A stretch of DNA of 64,000 bases, from positions 124,001 to 188,000 of the forward strand of contig NZ_JACVFB010000003.1 in NCBI RefSeq assembly GCF_014529945.1, given 5' to 3'. Position numbers and translations under genes: made by a program. The first letter of the stretch is position 1. Each line of letters starts with the position of its first letter. Positions 43,638 to 52,139 of the stretch are shown here, piece after piece. Below the pieces are notes generated by a model, which searched no databases, was not told the DNA's origin, and saw only the letters and a program-made list of their open reading frames with translations. This DNA is from Chitinophaga varians. GTDB taxonomy: Bacteria; Bacteroidota; Bacteroidia; Chitinophagales; Chitinophagaceae.

Positions 43638-46514
43638 ATGTTACAGCGGAGTGTGGAAAAGAGTTGTATTGCATTCTTCTTCTCTTTAATACTAATATAC
43701 TCAGGAGTGAGCGCACAACGCAGCGGCCTCGTTTCTTCCGACGTGCTGTATAAAATGGCATTAAAAGCACGCAACGAAGAAAAAGATTATCCCAAAGCGA
43801 TCAAATTCTGTAAAAAGGCTTTATCCCAAAGCCCTGATTATACAGACATCCGCCTCCTGCTGGGTAAACTATATCAGGAAACCGGCCAGCCCGTGGCAGC
43901 CGCTTTTGAGTGGAATGTGGTACTCAGAAAAGATCCGGACAACAGCGACGCCCTGCATTCACTGGTCAACCTCTACTACGGTCAGGGTAATGCTTCCGAA
44001 GCCGCCTGTTATGTAGATATGTTGCTTGCGAAAACGCCGCTCGACAAAGACCTGCTGCTCAAAAAATACGGGCTGGCAGAGGAAAGCGGCGATGTGGTAA
44101 CACAGGCCACTACCATGGGACTGTTACGTACCCACTACATTACCGATCCCAAAGTAGCTTCCCTGCTGGAAGATTATCAGATGCGGGCAGCCCGCCACGG
44201 CCGCAAAACCGGCGATCTGGACGGATCTGAAAAAATGTACGGGCAGGTACTGCTAAAAGACAAAAATAACATCGAAGCCTTACAGGGACTGGCCTCCGTT
44301 ATGGAAAGACAGGGCCGTTCCCGGGAAGCGATTTCCTATTACAGTCAATTGTCGGCCCTTCAGCCGGACAGTGCCACCTGGCGACTGAAACGTTCTTCGA
44401 TACAACTGGTCAACGGCAACCCTGCCGCTGCCCTGGAAGACGCCAAATGGCTGTATAAACGATATCCCGGGCACGTTGTGTACAAACAACATCTGACCGA
44501 CGTATATACAGCACTGACACGCCAGCAGAACGCCCCCGCTGTATACACCGAACAGTTGCTGGCACTGCAGCCAGACAATAAAGCATTATATATTCAGTTG
44601 ATCAATCAGGCCGATCAGCGTGGCGATTATAACGCTGCCAATGATTGGTGCAACAAAGCATTACAGGTATTTTCCGGTGATGTCGATATTTTGAGAAAAC
44701 AGATCGGCATACTGGAAAAAATGCAGGACCACAGCACGGCCACCGCTACGGCTGGCAAGCTGTTGCAGCTTCATCCCGGCACGACGCATGAGCAAATCTA
44801 TACCGACCTGCAACTCTCACGGGCCAACAGGCTGGTACAAATGCAAAAGCCGGAAGAAGCTGCAGCCGTCCTGCAGTCAGCCCTGAAACAAGCGCCTGGC
44901 CGGAGCGAACTGCTGCTCCTGCTGGCCAATGTAAAAACCGCACTGGGCGAGCCTCAGACAGCGTTATCACTGGTGGACCAGGTGCTGGCCAAACAGCCGG
45001 CCGACACCGCGTTGCTGTTTAAAAAATCTGGCCTGCTGGAAGCTACCCAACACTACAGCGAGGCTGCTGCCATCAGCGAGGGGCTCATGGCACGTTACCC
45101 CACCGTAGCGCGTTACCGCCAGGCATATATAGATCAAACGATGCTGGCCGCCAGAAATGCGATCGCACAAAAACAATACAATGCCGCAGAGCCATTACTG
45201 TTGAAAGTGTTGCAGTATGCCCCGATCCATAAAGATGCCTGGCTGTATCTGATCAACATGAAAAACGGGCAGCAACAAACAACACAGGCACTGGATTATA
45301 CCTCCCGTGCCCTGCATCACCTGAACAATGATTCGCTGTTGCTCCAAAAGAAATCCGCCCTGCTGCAACAGGACGGTCAATATGCCGCTGCCTACGCCAT
45401 TGCGGCCGACCTGCATCGCCGGTACCCCGCAGACACCGCGCTGCGGCAGATGTACCTCGACCAGCTGCTGGCGCATGGCAAACAGTTGCGCGAATCACAA
45501 CAGTGGGACAGCGCCTGGGCCTTGTATCAGACCGCCTATGCCCTGGCGCCCGCAGACACCTCCGTGCTGTACAACCTTACCGCCACCGCTACGGCCCGCA
45601 AACAGTATGATTCCGTGCTGGTATATGCCGACAAAGGCCTGGCTGTAAACGCACATCAGCCTACACTGCTGGCACAGAAAGCCAATGCGCTGGAACAGCT
45701 GCACCGCTACGCAGATGCTGCCCAGGTAGCAGGACAGCTCCGCAAACTGCAACCCGGAGAAAAGAAATGGCAACAGTATGCTGATCACCTCAACGGTTAT
45801 ACGTATAAAAACCAGATCGGGGTAATTCACCTGCAATCTGTTTACAGCAGAGACCTCGAACCTGCCAGTATCACTTCCCTGCAATACCTCCACCGCTTTC
45901 AGCGGGGCACGGTTACCGGAAGGCTCAACTACGGTACCAGAGAAGCGGGCAACGGTATCCAGCTGGAAGCAGAGACCTACTACACCCACAATCCACGGTA
46001 CTATTCCTACGGACTGTTCGGATGGTCCAACTCCGACGTGTTCCCCACCATCCGCGCCGGCTATTCCCTCTTCCGTAATTTCAATAAAGGCTGGGAAGGT
46101 GAACTGGGTGCACGTTACGTAAAAAGTGACACCATCAATACTTATTCCGCGGTGGCTTCCGTGGCGAAATATTTTGGTAACTACTGGGTGAACCTGCGCG
46201 CCTTCTTCACCAGCGACGAACACCAATGGTATCAGGCATACACCCTCACCAACCGTTTTTACCTGAACGACCAGAAAGACTTCATCGCCCTGATTGGCAA
46301 TATCGGTGCTTCTCCGGACGACCGTAGCCGTAACTTCCAGTTTGGCAAAGTAGCAGGATTCACCTCTACTTCACTTACGGCAGGCTTCCAGAAAAACATC
46401 CGGGAAAGAGTCACCATCGGCGCCTACGGCACGTGGACAAGACAACAAATACCTCAGCAATCATATCTGCATCAATTTGATACATATTTGTTATTCCTCT
46501 GGAATTTCAAATAA
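43638..46514 (+). CDS. TPR protein with C-terminal YaiO-type outer-membrane barrel
   Basis: A 958-residue exported protein. The signal peptide (CIAFFFSLILIYSGVSAQ) is followed by about 18 TPR units covering residues 35-725 (e.g. YPKAIKFCKKALSQSPDYTD, NNIEALQGLASVMERQGRSR, YNAAEPLLLKVLQYAPIHKD). The last ~225 residues form a YaiO-family beta barrel (IGVIHLQSVYSRDLEPASIT ... FDTYLLFLWNFK). The TPR-plus-barrel design equals PgaA or BcsC, which guide a nascent polysaccharide across periplasm and outer membrane. With the upstream synthase it forms a complete inner-to-outer-membrane route. Confidence 0.9.
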   Translation: MLQRSVEKSCIAFFFSLILIYSGVSAQRSGLVSSDVLYKMALKARNEEKDYPKAIKFCKKALSQSPDYTDIRLLLGKLYQETGQPVAAAFEWNVVLRKDPDNSDALHSLVNLYYGQGNASEAACYVDMLLAKTPLDKDLLLKKYGLAEESGDVVTQATTMGLLRTHYITDPKVASLLEDYQMRAARHGRKTGDLDGSEKMYGQVLLKDKNNIEALQGLASVMERQGRSREAISYYSQLSALQPDSATWRLKRSSIQLVNGNPAAALEDAKWLYKRYPGHVVYKQHLTDVYTALTRQQNAPAVYTEQLLALQPDNKALYIQLINQADQRGDYNAANDWCNKALQVFSGDVDILRKQIGILEKMQDHSTATATAGKLLQLHPGTTHEQIYTDLQLSRANRLVQMQKPEEAAAVLQSALKQAPGRSELLLLLANVKTALGEPQTALSLVDQVLAKQPADTALLFKKSGLLEATQHYSEAAAISEGLMARYPTVARYRQAYIDQTMLAARNAIAQKQYNAAEPLLLKVLQYAPIHKDAWLYLINMKNGQQQTTQALDYTSRALHHLNNDSLLLQKKSALLQQDGQYAAAYAIAADLHRRYPADTALRQMYLDQLLAHGKQLRESQQWDSAWALYQTAYALAPADTSVLYNLTATATARKQYDSVLVYADKGLAVNAHQPTLLAQKANALEQLHRYADAAQVAGQLRKLQPGEKKWQQYADHLNGYTYKNQIGVIHLQSVYSRDLEPASITSLQYLHRFQRGTVTGRLNYGTREAGNGIQLEAETYYTHNPRYYSYGLFGWSNSDVFPTIRAGYSLFRNFNKGWEGELGARYVKSDTINTYSAVASVAKYFGNYWVNLRAFFTSDEHQWYQAYTLTNRFYLNDQKDFIALIGNIGASPDDRSRNFQFGKVAGFTSTSLTAGFQKNIRERVTIGAYGTWTRQQIPQQSYLHQFDTYLLFLWNFK

Positions 46515-46529
46515 AGAAAACCAACAGAA

Positions 46530-46553
46530 AAGGAGGGCCTTAGCGCCCTCCTT
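46530..46553. terminator. Terminator after the polysaccharide operon
   Basis: AAGGAGGGC (46530-46538), 6-base loop, GCCCTCCTT (46545-46553), 16 bases after the stop. It lies between convergent genes and lacks a long T run on either strand. Confidence 0.65.
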
Positions 46554-46585
46554 ACACGTATCGGGTTAACTCATTCACTTGTATG

Positions 46586-47752
46586 TTATCGCTTTTTATT
46601 TTGATCAATCATACGGCAAATGGCATTCACGGTCACGGCTGAACGTAGTCCGTCCGCCGGTGTGTGGACCACGTAATCCACCAGCTTGTCCACCGTGCTG
46701 GTAGCCACATGCATGCGCGTATCTGAAGAAGCGTAATAGATAAATACCCTTCCATCTTCCTCCCTGATCCAACCGTTACAGAAAAGCACATTGGACACGT
46801 CGCCCACCCGCTCCCCGCCCTCCGGAGCCATAAAATATCCCGCAGGCTTATGAATGACACGGGTGAGATCATGCAGGTCCGTCATGAACAGATAAAGCAC
46901 ATAACGCAGCCCTGCGGCGGTGTTGCGCACGCCATGCGCCAGATGCAGCCAGCCATGGAGCGTCTTAATCGGCGCGGGCCCGAGGCCGTTCTTCAGCTCC
47001 GCTATGGTATGATATACTTTCGGATCGATGATTTTTTCTTCCGTGACCACCGCGTTGGTAATATCATCGCATAGGCCCAATCCAATACCACCGCCGCTAC
47101 CCGCACTGAGAAAATCATCCTGCGGACGGGTATAAAAAGCATATTTCCCCTGTACAAATTCCGGATGCAGTACCACGTTGCGCTGCTGTGGCGATGGTGT
47201 TTTCAGATCGGGCAGCCGTTCCCAGTGTTGCAGATCTTTTGAGCGGACAATGCCGCAGGCAGCAATGGTAGCAGACTGGTCACCGGCAGCTGCTGCAGGG
47301 TCTTTTCGTTCTGTACAGAACAGCCCATATATGAAGCCGTCTTCGTGTGGCACCAACCGGATATCATACACGTTCGTGTCCGGATTTTCTGTTTCCGCAA
47401 TGAGCACGGGGTATTCCCGAAAACGGAACCGATCAATACCATTATCACTTTCAGCCAGTGCAAAAAACGACTTGCGGTCTACGCTCTCCACACGGGCCAT
47501 CAGCACGTACCGGTTGTTCCATTTGATAGCCCCCGCATTGAAAACGGCATTGATACCATAACGTTCCATCAGATGGGGATTGGAAACAGGATTCAGGTCA
47601 TAGCGCCACGGCAGCGGGGTATGAGCGGCCGTGAGCACCGGATACCGGTAGCGGTCGAAGATACCGTTGCCGGGAGTCAGTTTTTCATTGTTGCTGTTTA
47701 TCAGCAGGCGATGTTGTTGTTCCAGCGCTGCCAAACGGTCACTGAATTGCAT
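46586..47752 (-). CDS. Glycoside hydrolase family 130 phosphorylase
   Basis: A 388-residue cytoplasmic enzyme without signal peptide, matching the GH130_1 branch (4-O-beta-D-mannosyl-D-glucose phosphorylase) in length and blocks: VFNAGAIKWNNRYVLMARVE, NPDTNVYDIRLVPHEDGFIY with the proposed general-acid Asp, VVLHPEFVQGKYAFYTRPQD, GLGPAPIKTLHGWLHLAHGV and the C-terminal SDTRMHVATSTVDKLVDYV. These enzymes cleave beta-mannosides with phosphate to give mannose 1-phosphate. The gene stands alone on the minus strand. The assignment to GH130 is firm; the exact substrate is not. Confidence 0.88.
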   Translation of the reverse strand: MQFSDRLAALEQQHRLLINSNNEKLTPGNGIFDRYRYPVLTAAHTPLPWRYDLNPVSNPHLMERYGINAVFNAGAIKWNNRYVLMARVESVDRKSFFALAESDNGIDRFRFREYPVLIAETENPDTNVYDIRLVPHEDGFIYGLFCTERKDPAAAAGDQSATIAACGIVRSKDLQHWERLPDLKTPSPQQRNVVLHPEFVQGKYAFYTRPQDDFLSAGSGGGIGLGLCDDITNAVVTEEKIIDPKVYHTIAELKNGLGPAPIKTLHGWLHLAHGVRNTAAGLRYVLYLFMTDLHDLTRVIHKPAGYFMAPEGGERVGDVSNVLFCNGWIREEDGRVFIYYASSDTRMHVATSTVDKLVDYVVHTPADGLRSAVTVNAICRMIDQNKKR

Positions 47753-47903
47753 AACGGAGAATTTGCCTCAAAACTAATACTGCACGTTACGCCTTTGTAG
47801 TACTTTTTTATCTGTTGTTTGACCTTCAGGCACAACCTGGCTTTTATACTAAACAGAACAGCCGGTATTTGTCTATCCCTGCATTGCTTCACCAGCATAC
47901 AAA

Positions 47904-47931
47904 GGACGAAGACCGTGTTTGATCTTCGTCC
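47904..47931 (-). terminator. Hairpin after the SDR gene
   Basis: GGACGAAGA (47904-47912) and TCTTCGTCC (47923-47931) form a 9-bp stem 19 bases beyond the SDR stop; on the minus strand TTTG follows. A modest intrinsic terminator. Confidence 0.55.
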
Positions 47932-47949
47932 CCTTTAGTTTTTGTGAGA

Positions 47950-48705
47950 TCATTTTACGTTTGACAAACCACCATCTACCAGTATCTCTGCACCGTGTAT
48001 ATACCCTGCATCCGGGGAAGCGAGAAACAATACCGTCTTGGCAATCTCCCATGGCTCGCCAAAACGTTTATACGGCAACGTTGGTATCACGCTGTCAACG
48101 GCTCCTTTGATTTCTTCCGCCGACAAACCGGTATTGTTAAAGATATTGGTCCGGATATATCCGGGGCTGATGCCATTTACCCGGATGTCCTTTGCCGTAC
48201 ATTCCATGGAGAAGGTTTTGATAAAAGACTGCACCGCTGCCTTGGCGGCTGTATACACCGAGAAATGCTGTATCCCGAATGCGGTCACAAAAGAAGTGTT
48301 GAGGATAATAGCACCACCGGAGGTCATCAGCGGCAGCAACTGTTGCACGGTAAAAAAAGTTCCTTTTACCAGTATATCGAACAGTTCATCAAAATGCGCT
48401 TCCGTTACCTGTTCCATCGGTGCAAACTTTCCGTATCCTGCGTTGGCAAACAATACATCTATCGTAGCAGTATGTTGTTGTAACTGTGCCGGCAGTGCGA
48501 GGATATCTGCCATTTTTCCCGCATCGGAGACGATGCCGGTTGCGGCCGGTCCCAATGCCGTTACCGCTTTATCTACCGTCTCCCGGCTTCTTCCGGTAAT
48601 GATCACGCGGGCGCCTGCCCTGATAAATTCCTGGGCGGTGGCAAAGCCCATTCCGTTGGTGCCTCCTGTAATGAAGACTACCTTTCCGTTAAATTGCTGC
48701 ATCAT
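47950..48705 (-). CDS. Short-chain dehydrogenase/reductase
   Basis: A 251-residue classical SDR. The nucleotide site is FITGGTNGMGFATAQEFIRA, the NAG motif appears as FANAGYG, the active site has Ser (LNTSFVTAF) and YTAAK, and the C-terminus carries GYIHGAEILVDGGLSNVK. The Arg in VIITGRSRE after the second strand suggests NADP(H) preference. No neighbour suggests a pathway; it is transcribed divergently from the GT-C-like gene. Confidence 0.94.
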   Translation of the reverse strand: MMQQFNGKVVFITGGTNGMGFATAQEFIRAGARVIITGRSRETVDKAVTALGPAATGIVSDAGKMADILALPAQLQQHTATIDVLFANAGYGKFAPMEQVTEAHFDELFDILVKGTFFTVQQLLPLMTSGGAIILNTSFVTAFGIQHFSVYTAAKAAVQSFIKTFSMECTAKDIRVNGISPGYIRTNIFNNTGLSAEEIKGAVDSVIPTLPYKRFGEPWEIAKTVLFLASPDAGYIHGAEILVDGGLSNVK

Positions 48706-48874
48706 GTTATCAGTAAATTATAGGGCAAAGATGCTGATCGCGCAATCATCTGAAAACCCGATTATTGCTGTAATGCCGCAGTAAAAAGATAATAATTTCT
48801 TAACCCGTCGGCGCTCCAACTGTCAGTGTGAAAGCAGTGGTTGTGTTTAATATTAGTAACAAATAAGTTGTGCT

Positions 48875-50341
48875 ATGCCCTATTTCCCTCAAACATTCCG
48901 GCAATATGTACTGAAAAACCCATTCAACCGCCAGTACCTGAAGATCGCAGCCATTGCCATTGTGGTACAGCTGGTGATTTTTAAGATACTCTATCCCTAT
49001 GGTGATTTTTTTTCCGACTCGTATAGTTATATCTACGCGGCAGCCCTCAAACAGGAAGTAAGTCTTTGGCCTATCGGGTATACCGTTTTCCTGCGCCTCT
49101 TCCACGCGATCAGCCATTCAGACATCGCGCTGGTCGCTTTTCAGTACATCCTGGCACAAGGTGCAGCACTCTATCTGTTTTTTACGGTGAGCTACTGGTT
49201 GCAGCCCGGCGAGCAAACGCGGAGAGTAATTTTTTATGTGCTGCTTTTTAATCCTTTGATCCTTTACATCTGCAACTATATTTCCAGCGACGGGCTGTTT
49301 CTCGGGTTAAGCCTCATTTGGTTTACCCAGTTACTCTGGCTGATATACAAGCCTTCTTATCCCTTATTGCTGGCCCACACCCTCGTCATTGCCATTGCCT
49401 TTACGGTGCGTTACAACGCCATGTATTACCCGCTGATCACCGCATTGGTATTGTTGCGCTGTCCACAGAAAATTCCGTTTAAGGTATTGGGGATAGTAGC
49501 CCCGCTGATACTGATATTTGGTTTTATCAAATTCACGGAGCAGGCTGCCCGTAAGGTGACCGGGACGGCCCAGTTTTCCGTTTTTGGCGGCTGGCAGGTA
49601 GCTAACAACGCCCTGTACATGTTTCCCTACCTGAAAGATTATCCCGAGCCACCGGCAGGCTGCGAAGCTTTCCATAAAGAGGTAGTGCATTTCTTCCGGG
49701 ACATCGTTCCCAAAGGGGGTGGTATCCCTTCTCCCATTGATGGTGCTGTTTACCTGAAACATCCCAATGCGCCCCTAAAAAAATACATGCTGCTCACCTA
49801 CGGTCCCAAAGATGACTCCACCGGTGGTATCCAGTCGTGGGGCATGGTATCTCCTGTATTTGGGAAATACGGCAGTTACATGATCCGGCAGCATCCTTTC
49901 TACTTTGCGCGTTATTTCCTGTTACCTAACACACTGAATTACTTCGTGCCGCCGCTGGAGAAGTTATCTCAATATAACCTTGGCAGTTATCAGGTATCCG
50001 GCGTAGCCGTACAATGGTTTCATTATCCGTCTAAAGAGCTGAGTTCAGTGGCCTCTATCGGAGCACAGCGCGCCCTGTTGTTTTTCTTCCCCTTTATATT
50101 CGGTTTGCTGAATCTGGTATTCATAGGACTGATCGGCAAGTGGTTCTTGTCTGCCACACGCAAATCAGTTGACCGCCCTTATCGCGACAGCCTGTTGCTC
50201 GTGTTCGTGGCGCTGCTGGTCAACGCAGGGTTCGGCATCCTCGCCTCTCCGATCGTTTTCCGATACCAGGTATTTCCGATGATCGTCTGTTTTCTGTTCA
50301 TCTGTGTCCTGATCGATAAACTTAAACCAGAACTACAGTAA
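48875..50341 (+). CDS. Multi-pass membrane protein, GT-C / family 39-like
   Basis: A 488-residue integral membrane protein with about 10-11 hydrophobic helices. The first periplasmic loop has the acidic DFFSDSYSYIYAAALK and the helix after it VSLWPIGYTVFLRLFHAISH, an arrangement typical of GT-C mannosyl/arabinosyl transferases that use lipid-linked sugars. A large extracellular loop lies at about 235-350. It is followed 68 bases later by a GH5 gene in the same direction. Family-level call only; donor and acceptor unknown. Confidence 0.72.
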   Translation: MPYFPQTFRQYVLKNPFNRQYLKIAAIAIVVQLVIFKILYPYGDFFSDSYSYIYAAALKQEVSLWPIGYTVFLRLFHAISHSDIALVAFQYILAQGAALYLFFTVSYWLQPGEQTRRVIFYVLLFNPLILYICNYISSDGLFLGLSLIWFTQLLWLIYKPSYPLLLAHTLVIAIAFTVRYNAMYYPLITALVLLRCPQKIPFKVLGIVAPLILIFGFIKFTEQAARKVTGTAQFSVFGGWQVANNALYMFPYLKDYPEPPAGCEAFHKEVVHFFRDIVPKGGGIPSPIDGAVYLKHPNAPLKKYMLLTYGPKDDSTGGIQSWGMVSPVFGKYGSYMIRQHPFYFARYFLLPNTLNYFVPPLEKLSQYNLGSYQVSGVAVQWFHYPSKELSSVASIGAQRALLFFFPFIFGLLNLVFIGLIGKWFLSATRKSVDRPYRDSLLLVFVALLVNAGFGILASPIVFRYQVFPMIVCFLFICVLIDKLKPELQ

Positions 50342-50409
50342 AGATGAATTAACATTGTCGAATGAAAAGGATATTGGATATTTGACGGCATTATTAACCT
50401 GCTATCATC

Positions 50410-51459
50410 ATGCAATACCCTGTCCGTCTCCTGTTGTTACTGCTGTTATTTTGTCGTTTGTCTGCCAGCGCCCAGTCACCATGGCCGGCAGAGAAAGCTG
50501 CTGCCTGGTATCAGCAGCAGGGCTGGTTGCTGGGAGCCAATTTCATCCCTTCCACAGCTGTCAACCAACTTGAAATGTGGCAGGCATCCACTTTTGACAC
50601 CGCCACGATCAACAGAGAACTGGGTTATGCTGCCGCCACCGGGTTTAACATCATGCGGGTATACCTGCATCACCTGGCATGGCAGCAGGACCGCGAAGGT
50701 TTCAAACGACGGGTCAACCAATACCTCGACATCGCGTCAAAGCATCATATCGGTACCATGTTCGTTTTCTTTGATGATTGCTGGCGCGACACCTACCAGC
50801 CTGGTCCGCAGCCGGCGCCTGTTCCCGGTGTGCATAACAGCGGCTGGCTGAAAGATCCCGGCGGACTGATAGACCGCGATTCCACCCTCATGGATACCTT
50901 GCGTGTATATGTGCAGGATATCATCCGTACCTATAAACAAGATCCACGGGTAACTATCTGGGACCTGTACAATGAACCGGGGCATTTCAAACACGGCGCC
51001 AAAAGCTGGCCCCTGCTGAAAAATGTAGTCGCCTGGGCACGCGCCGAAGCACCGGACCAGCCGCTGACAATCGGTATATGGAACAGCGAGTTCACTGACT
51101 TCAACCAATATCAACTGGAACAATCAGACATCATCACCTTCCATAATTATCGTGATAGCACCTCTATGCAATCAGCGATCGATACACTTCGCCGGTACAA
51201 CAGACCGGTTATCTGTTCTGAATACATGAAACGCCCCAACAACAGCACTTTCGCCACGCATCTGCCGATGATGAAAAAAGCCGGTGTGGGCGCCATCAAT
51301 TGGGGATTGGTGGCCGGTAAAACACAGACCAACTATCCACAGGGAAATAAAGGCGGAGAGCCGGAACCAGCCATCTGGTACCACGATATTTTCCGGGCAG
51401 ACGGTACGCCGTTTAATGCAGCTGAGACAACTTTCATCCGGGAAATGGCCGGGAAATAA
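50410..51459 (+). CDS. Exported glycoside hydrolase family 5-like enzyme
   Basis: A 349-residue exported protein (signal YPVRLLLLLLLFCRLSASAQ). The TIM-barrel marks of clan GH-A are visible: the acid/base Glu in VTIWDLYNEPGHFKHG, the aromatic/His strand SDIITFHNYRDS, and the nucleophile Glu in PVICSEYMKRPNNS, with a Trp near the end (GAINWGLVAGKTQT). This matches GH5-type beta-mannosidase/glucosidase-like proteins of Bacteroidota. With the GH130 gene 3 kb away it may point to beta-mannan or mannosyl-glucan use, though they are not in one operon. Confidence 0.86.
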   Translation: MQYPVRLLLLLLLFCRLSASAQSPWPAEKAAAWYQQQGWLLGANFIPSTAVNQLEMWQASTFDTATINRELGYAAATGFNIMRVYLHHLAWQQDREGFKRRVNQYLDIASKHHIGTMFVFFDDCWRDTYQPGPQPAPVPGVHNSGWLKDPGGLIDRDSTLMDTLRVYVQDIIRTYKQDPRVTIWDLYNEPGHFKHGAKSWPLLKNVVAWARAEAPDQPLTIGIWNSEFTDFNQYQLEQSDIITFHNYRDSTSMQSAIDTLRRYNRPVICSEYMKRPNNSTFATHLPMMKKAGVGAINWGLVAGKTQTNYPQGNKGGEPEPAIWYHDIFRADGTPFNAAETTFIREMAGK

Positions 51460-51645
51460 TAACATATCTTATTCGTTTTATACCCTATTAGTATTGCATA
51501 ACGGCACACTCCGGCAGTAGTCGGGGAAACTTTCCATGTGCAATTTTTCGTCCCATATCCCCACCATGAACGAAATAAAAAGGCTACATTTAGTATATAC
51601 CTGTAATCGTTCCCTCAGCCTTTTTAACCCGTAAACGATAAATCT

Positions 51646-51840
51646 ATGCATCCTGAAAAATTATCCCTCGACAGGAAACTCTTCCTTCAGAAGGAAACTA
51701 TTGCCGTGATGAATCCCATTGATGTAACAGAAGGTCCGCAGGCGATTAGCGCTCCTTACTATACAGCACTTTCCATGGACACTCCGGCACGTTGTTTTCC
51801 CTGCTGCGCAGAGCCGCCTTTAACTTTTAACTGCAATTAA
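51646..51840 (+). CDS. Class I lanthipeptide precursor 1
   Basis: A 64-residue precursor. The leader MHPEKLSLDRKLFLQKETIA carries the KLSLxKxxxxKETI pattern of Bacteroidota lanthipeptide leaders. The C-terminal part has conserved Ser/Thr at SAPYYTALSMDT followed by PARCFPCCAEPP and a last Cys in FNCN: four Ser/Thr then four Cys, enough for four thioether rings. There is no GG or GA cut site; the leader/core border is unclear, around QAISAP. A second copy follows 40 bases downstream, then a LanC gene. No LanB is adjacent. Confidence 0.9.
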   Translation: MHPEKLSLDRKLFLQKETIAVMNPIDVTEGPQAISAPYYTALSMDTPARCFPCCAEPPLTFNCN

Positions 51841-51880
51841 TGATTCCCTCCGCTTTTCTTAACCAGTAAACTATCATAGT

Positions 51881-52078
51881 ATGCAACCAGAAAAACTGTC
51901 CCTCGACAAAAAACTCTTTCTCCAGAAAGAGACCATTGCTGTTATGACCGAAACAGACGTGATTGATGCACCGCAAGCTATCAGTGCACCTTTCCGTACT
52001 GCGCTTTCCATGGACTCTCCGGCACGTTGCTGGCCCTGCTGCGCACAGCCTAATACCCAGGCCGGCTGTCCCAACTGA
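51881..52078 (+). CDS. Class I lanthipeptide precursor 2
   Basis: A 65-residue paralogue of the preceding gene. The leader is MQPEKLSLDKKLFLQKETIA, nearly identical; the core region has SAPFRTALSMDSPARC, then WPCCAQ and a final Cys in AGCPN. All four Cys and the four Ser/Thr positions ahead of them are kept (one Thr replaced by Ser), whereas the residues between differ, e.g. YY/FR, F/W and the last ten. The 37 bases upstream also resemble those of precursor 1, so gene and leader were duplicated together. Expected to be matured by the LanC encoded next and by a LanB acting from elsewhere. Confidence 0.91.
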   Translation: MQPEKLSLDKKLFLQKETIAVMTETDVIDAPQAISAPFRTALSMDSPARCWPCCAQPNTQAGCPN

Positions 52079-52091
52079 CTTTTTTCTGATG

Positions 52092-52127
52092 GAGCATGGC
52101 GGGGCATGGTCCTGTCATGCTCTTTTT
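52092..52127 (+). terminator. Terminator/attenuator between precursors and lanC
   Basis: GAGCATG (52092-52098) pairs with CATGCTC (52116-52122); the stem extends inward to about 13 pairs with G-U pairs, and is followed by TTTTT. Lying just after precursor 2 and before lanC, it would give much precursor message and little enzyme message. Confidence 0.7.
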
Positions 52128-52139
52128 AATCCTGTACAT

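Noticed and set aside
45495..46226. 243-codon minus-strand frame in the TPR/YaiO gene
   Set aside because: Antisense shadow; the plus strand has clear TPR and barrel sequence.
51646..52078. Reading the two Cys-rich peptides as metallothionein-like proteins
   Set aside because: The KLSL...KETI leaders, conserved Ser/Thr ahead of Cys and the adjacent LanC favour lanthipeptide precursors.
51963..52139. Upstream extension of the LanC frame
   Set aside because: It overlaps precursor 2 in another frame and crosses the hairpin/T run; the LanC fold starts after 52140.
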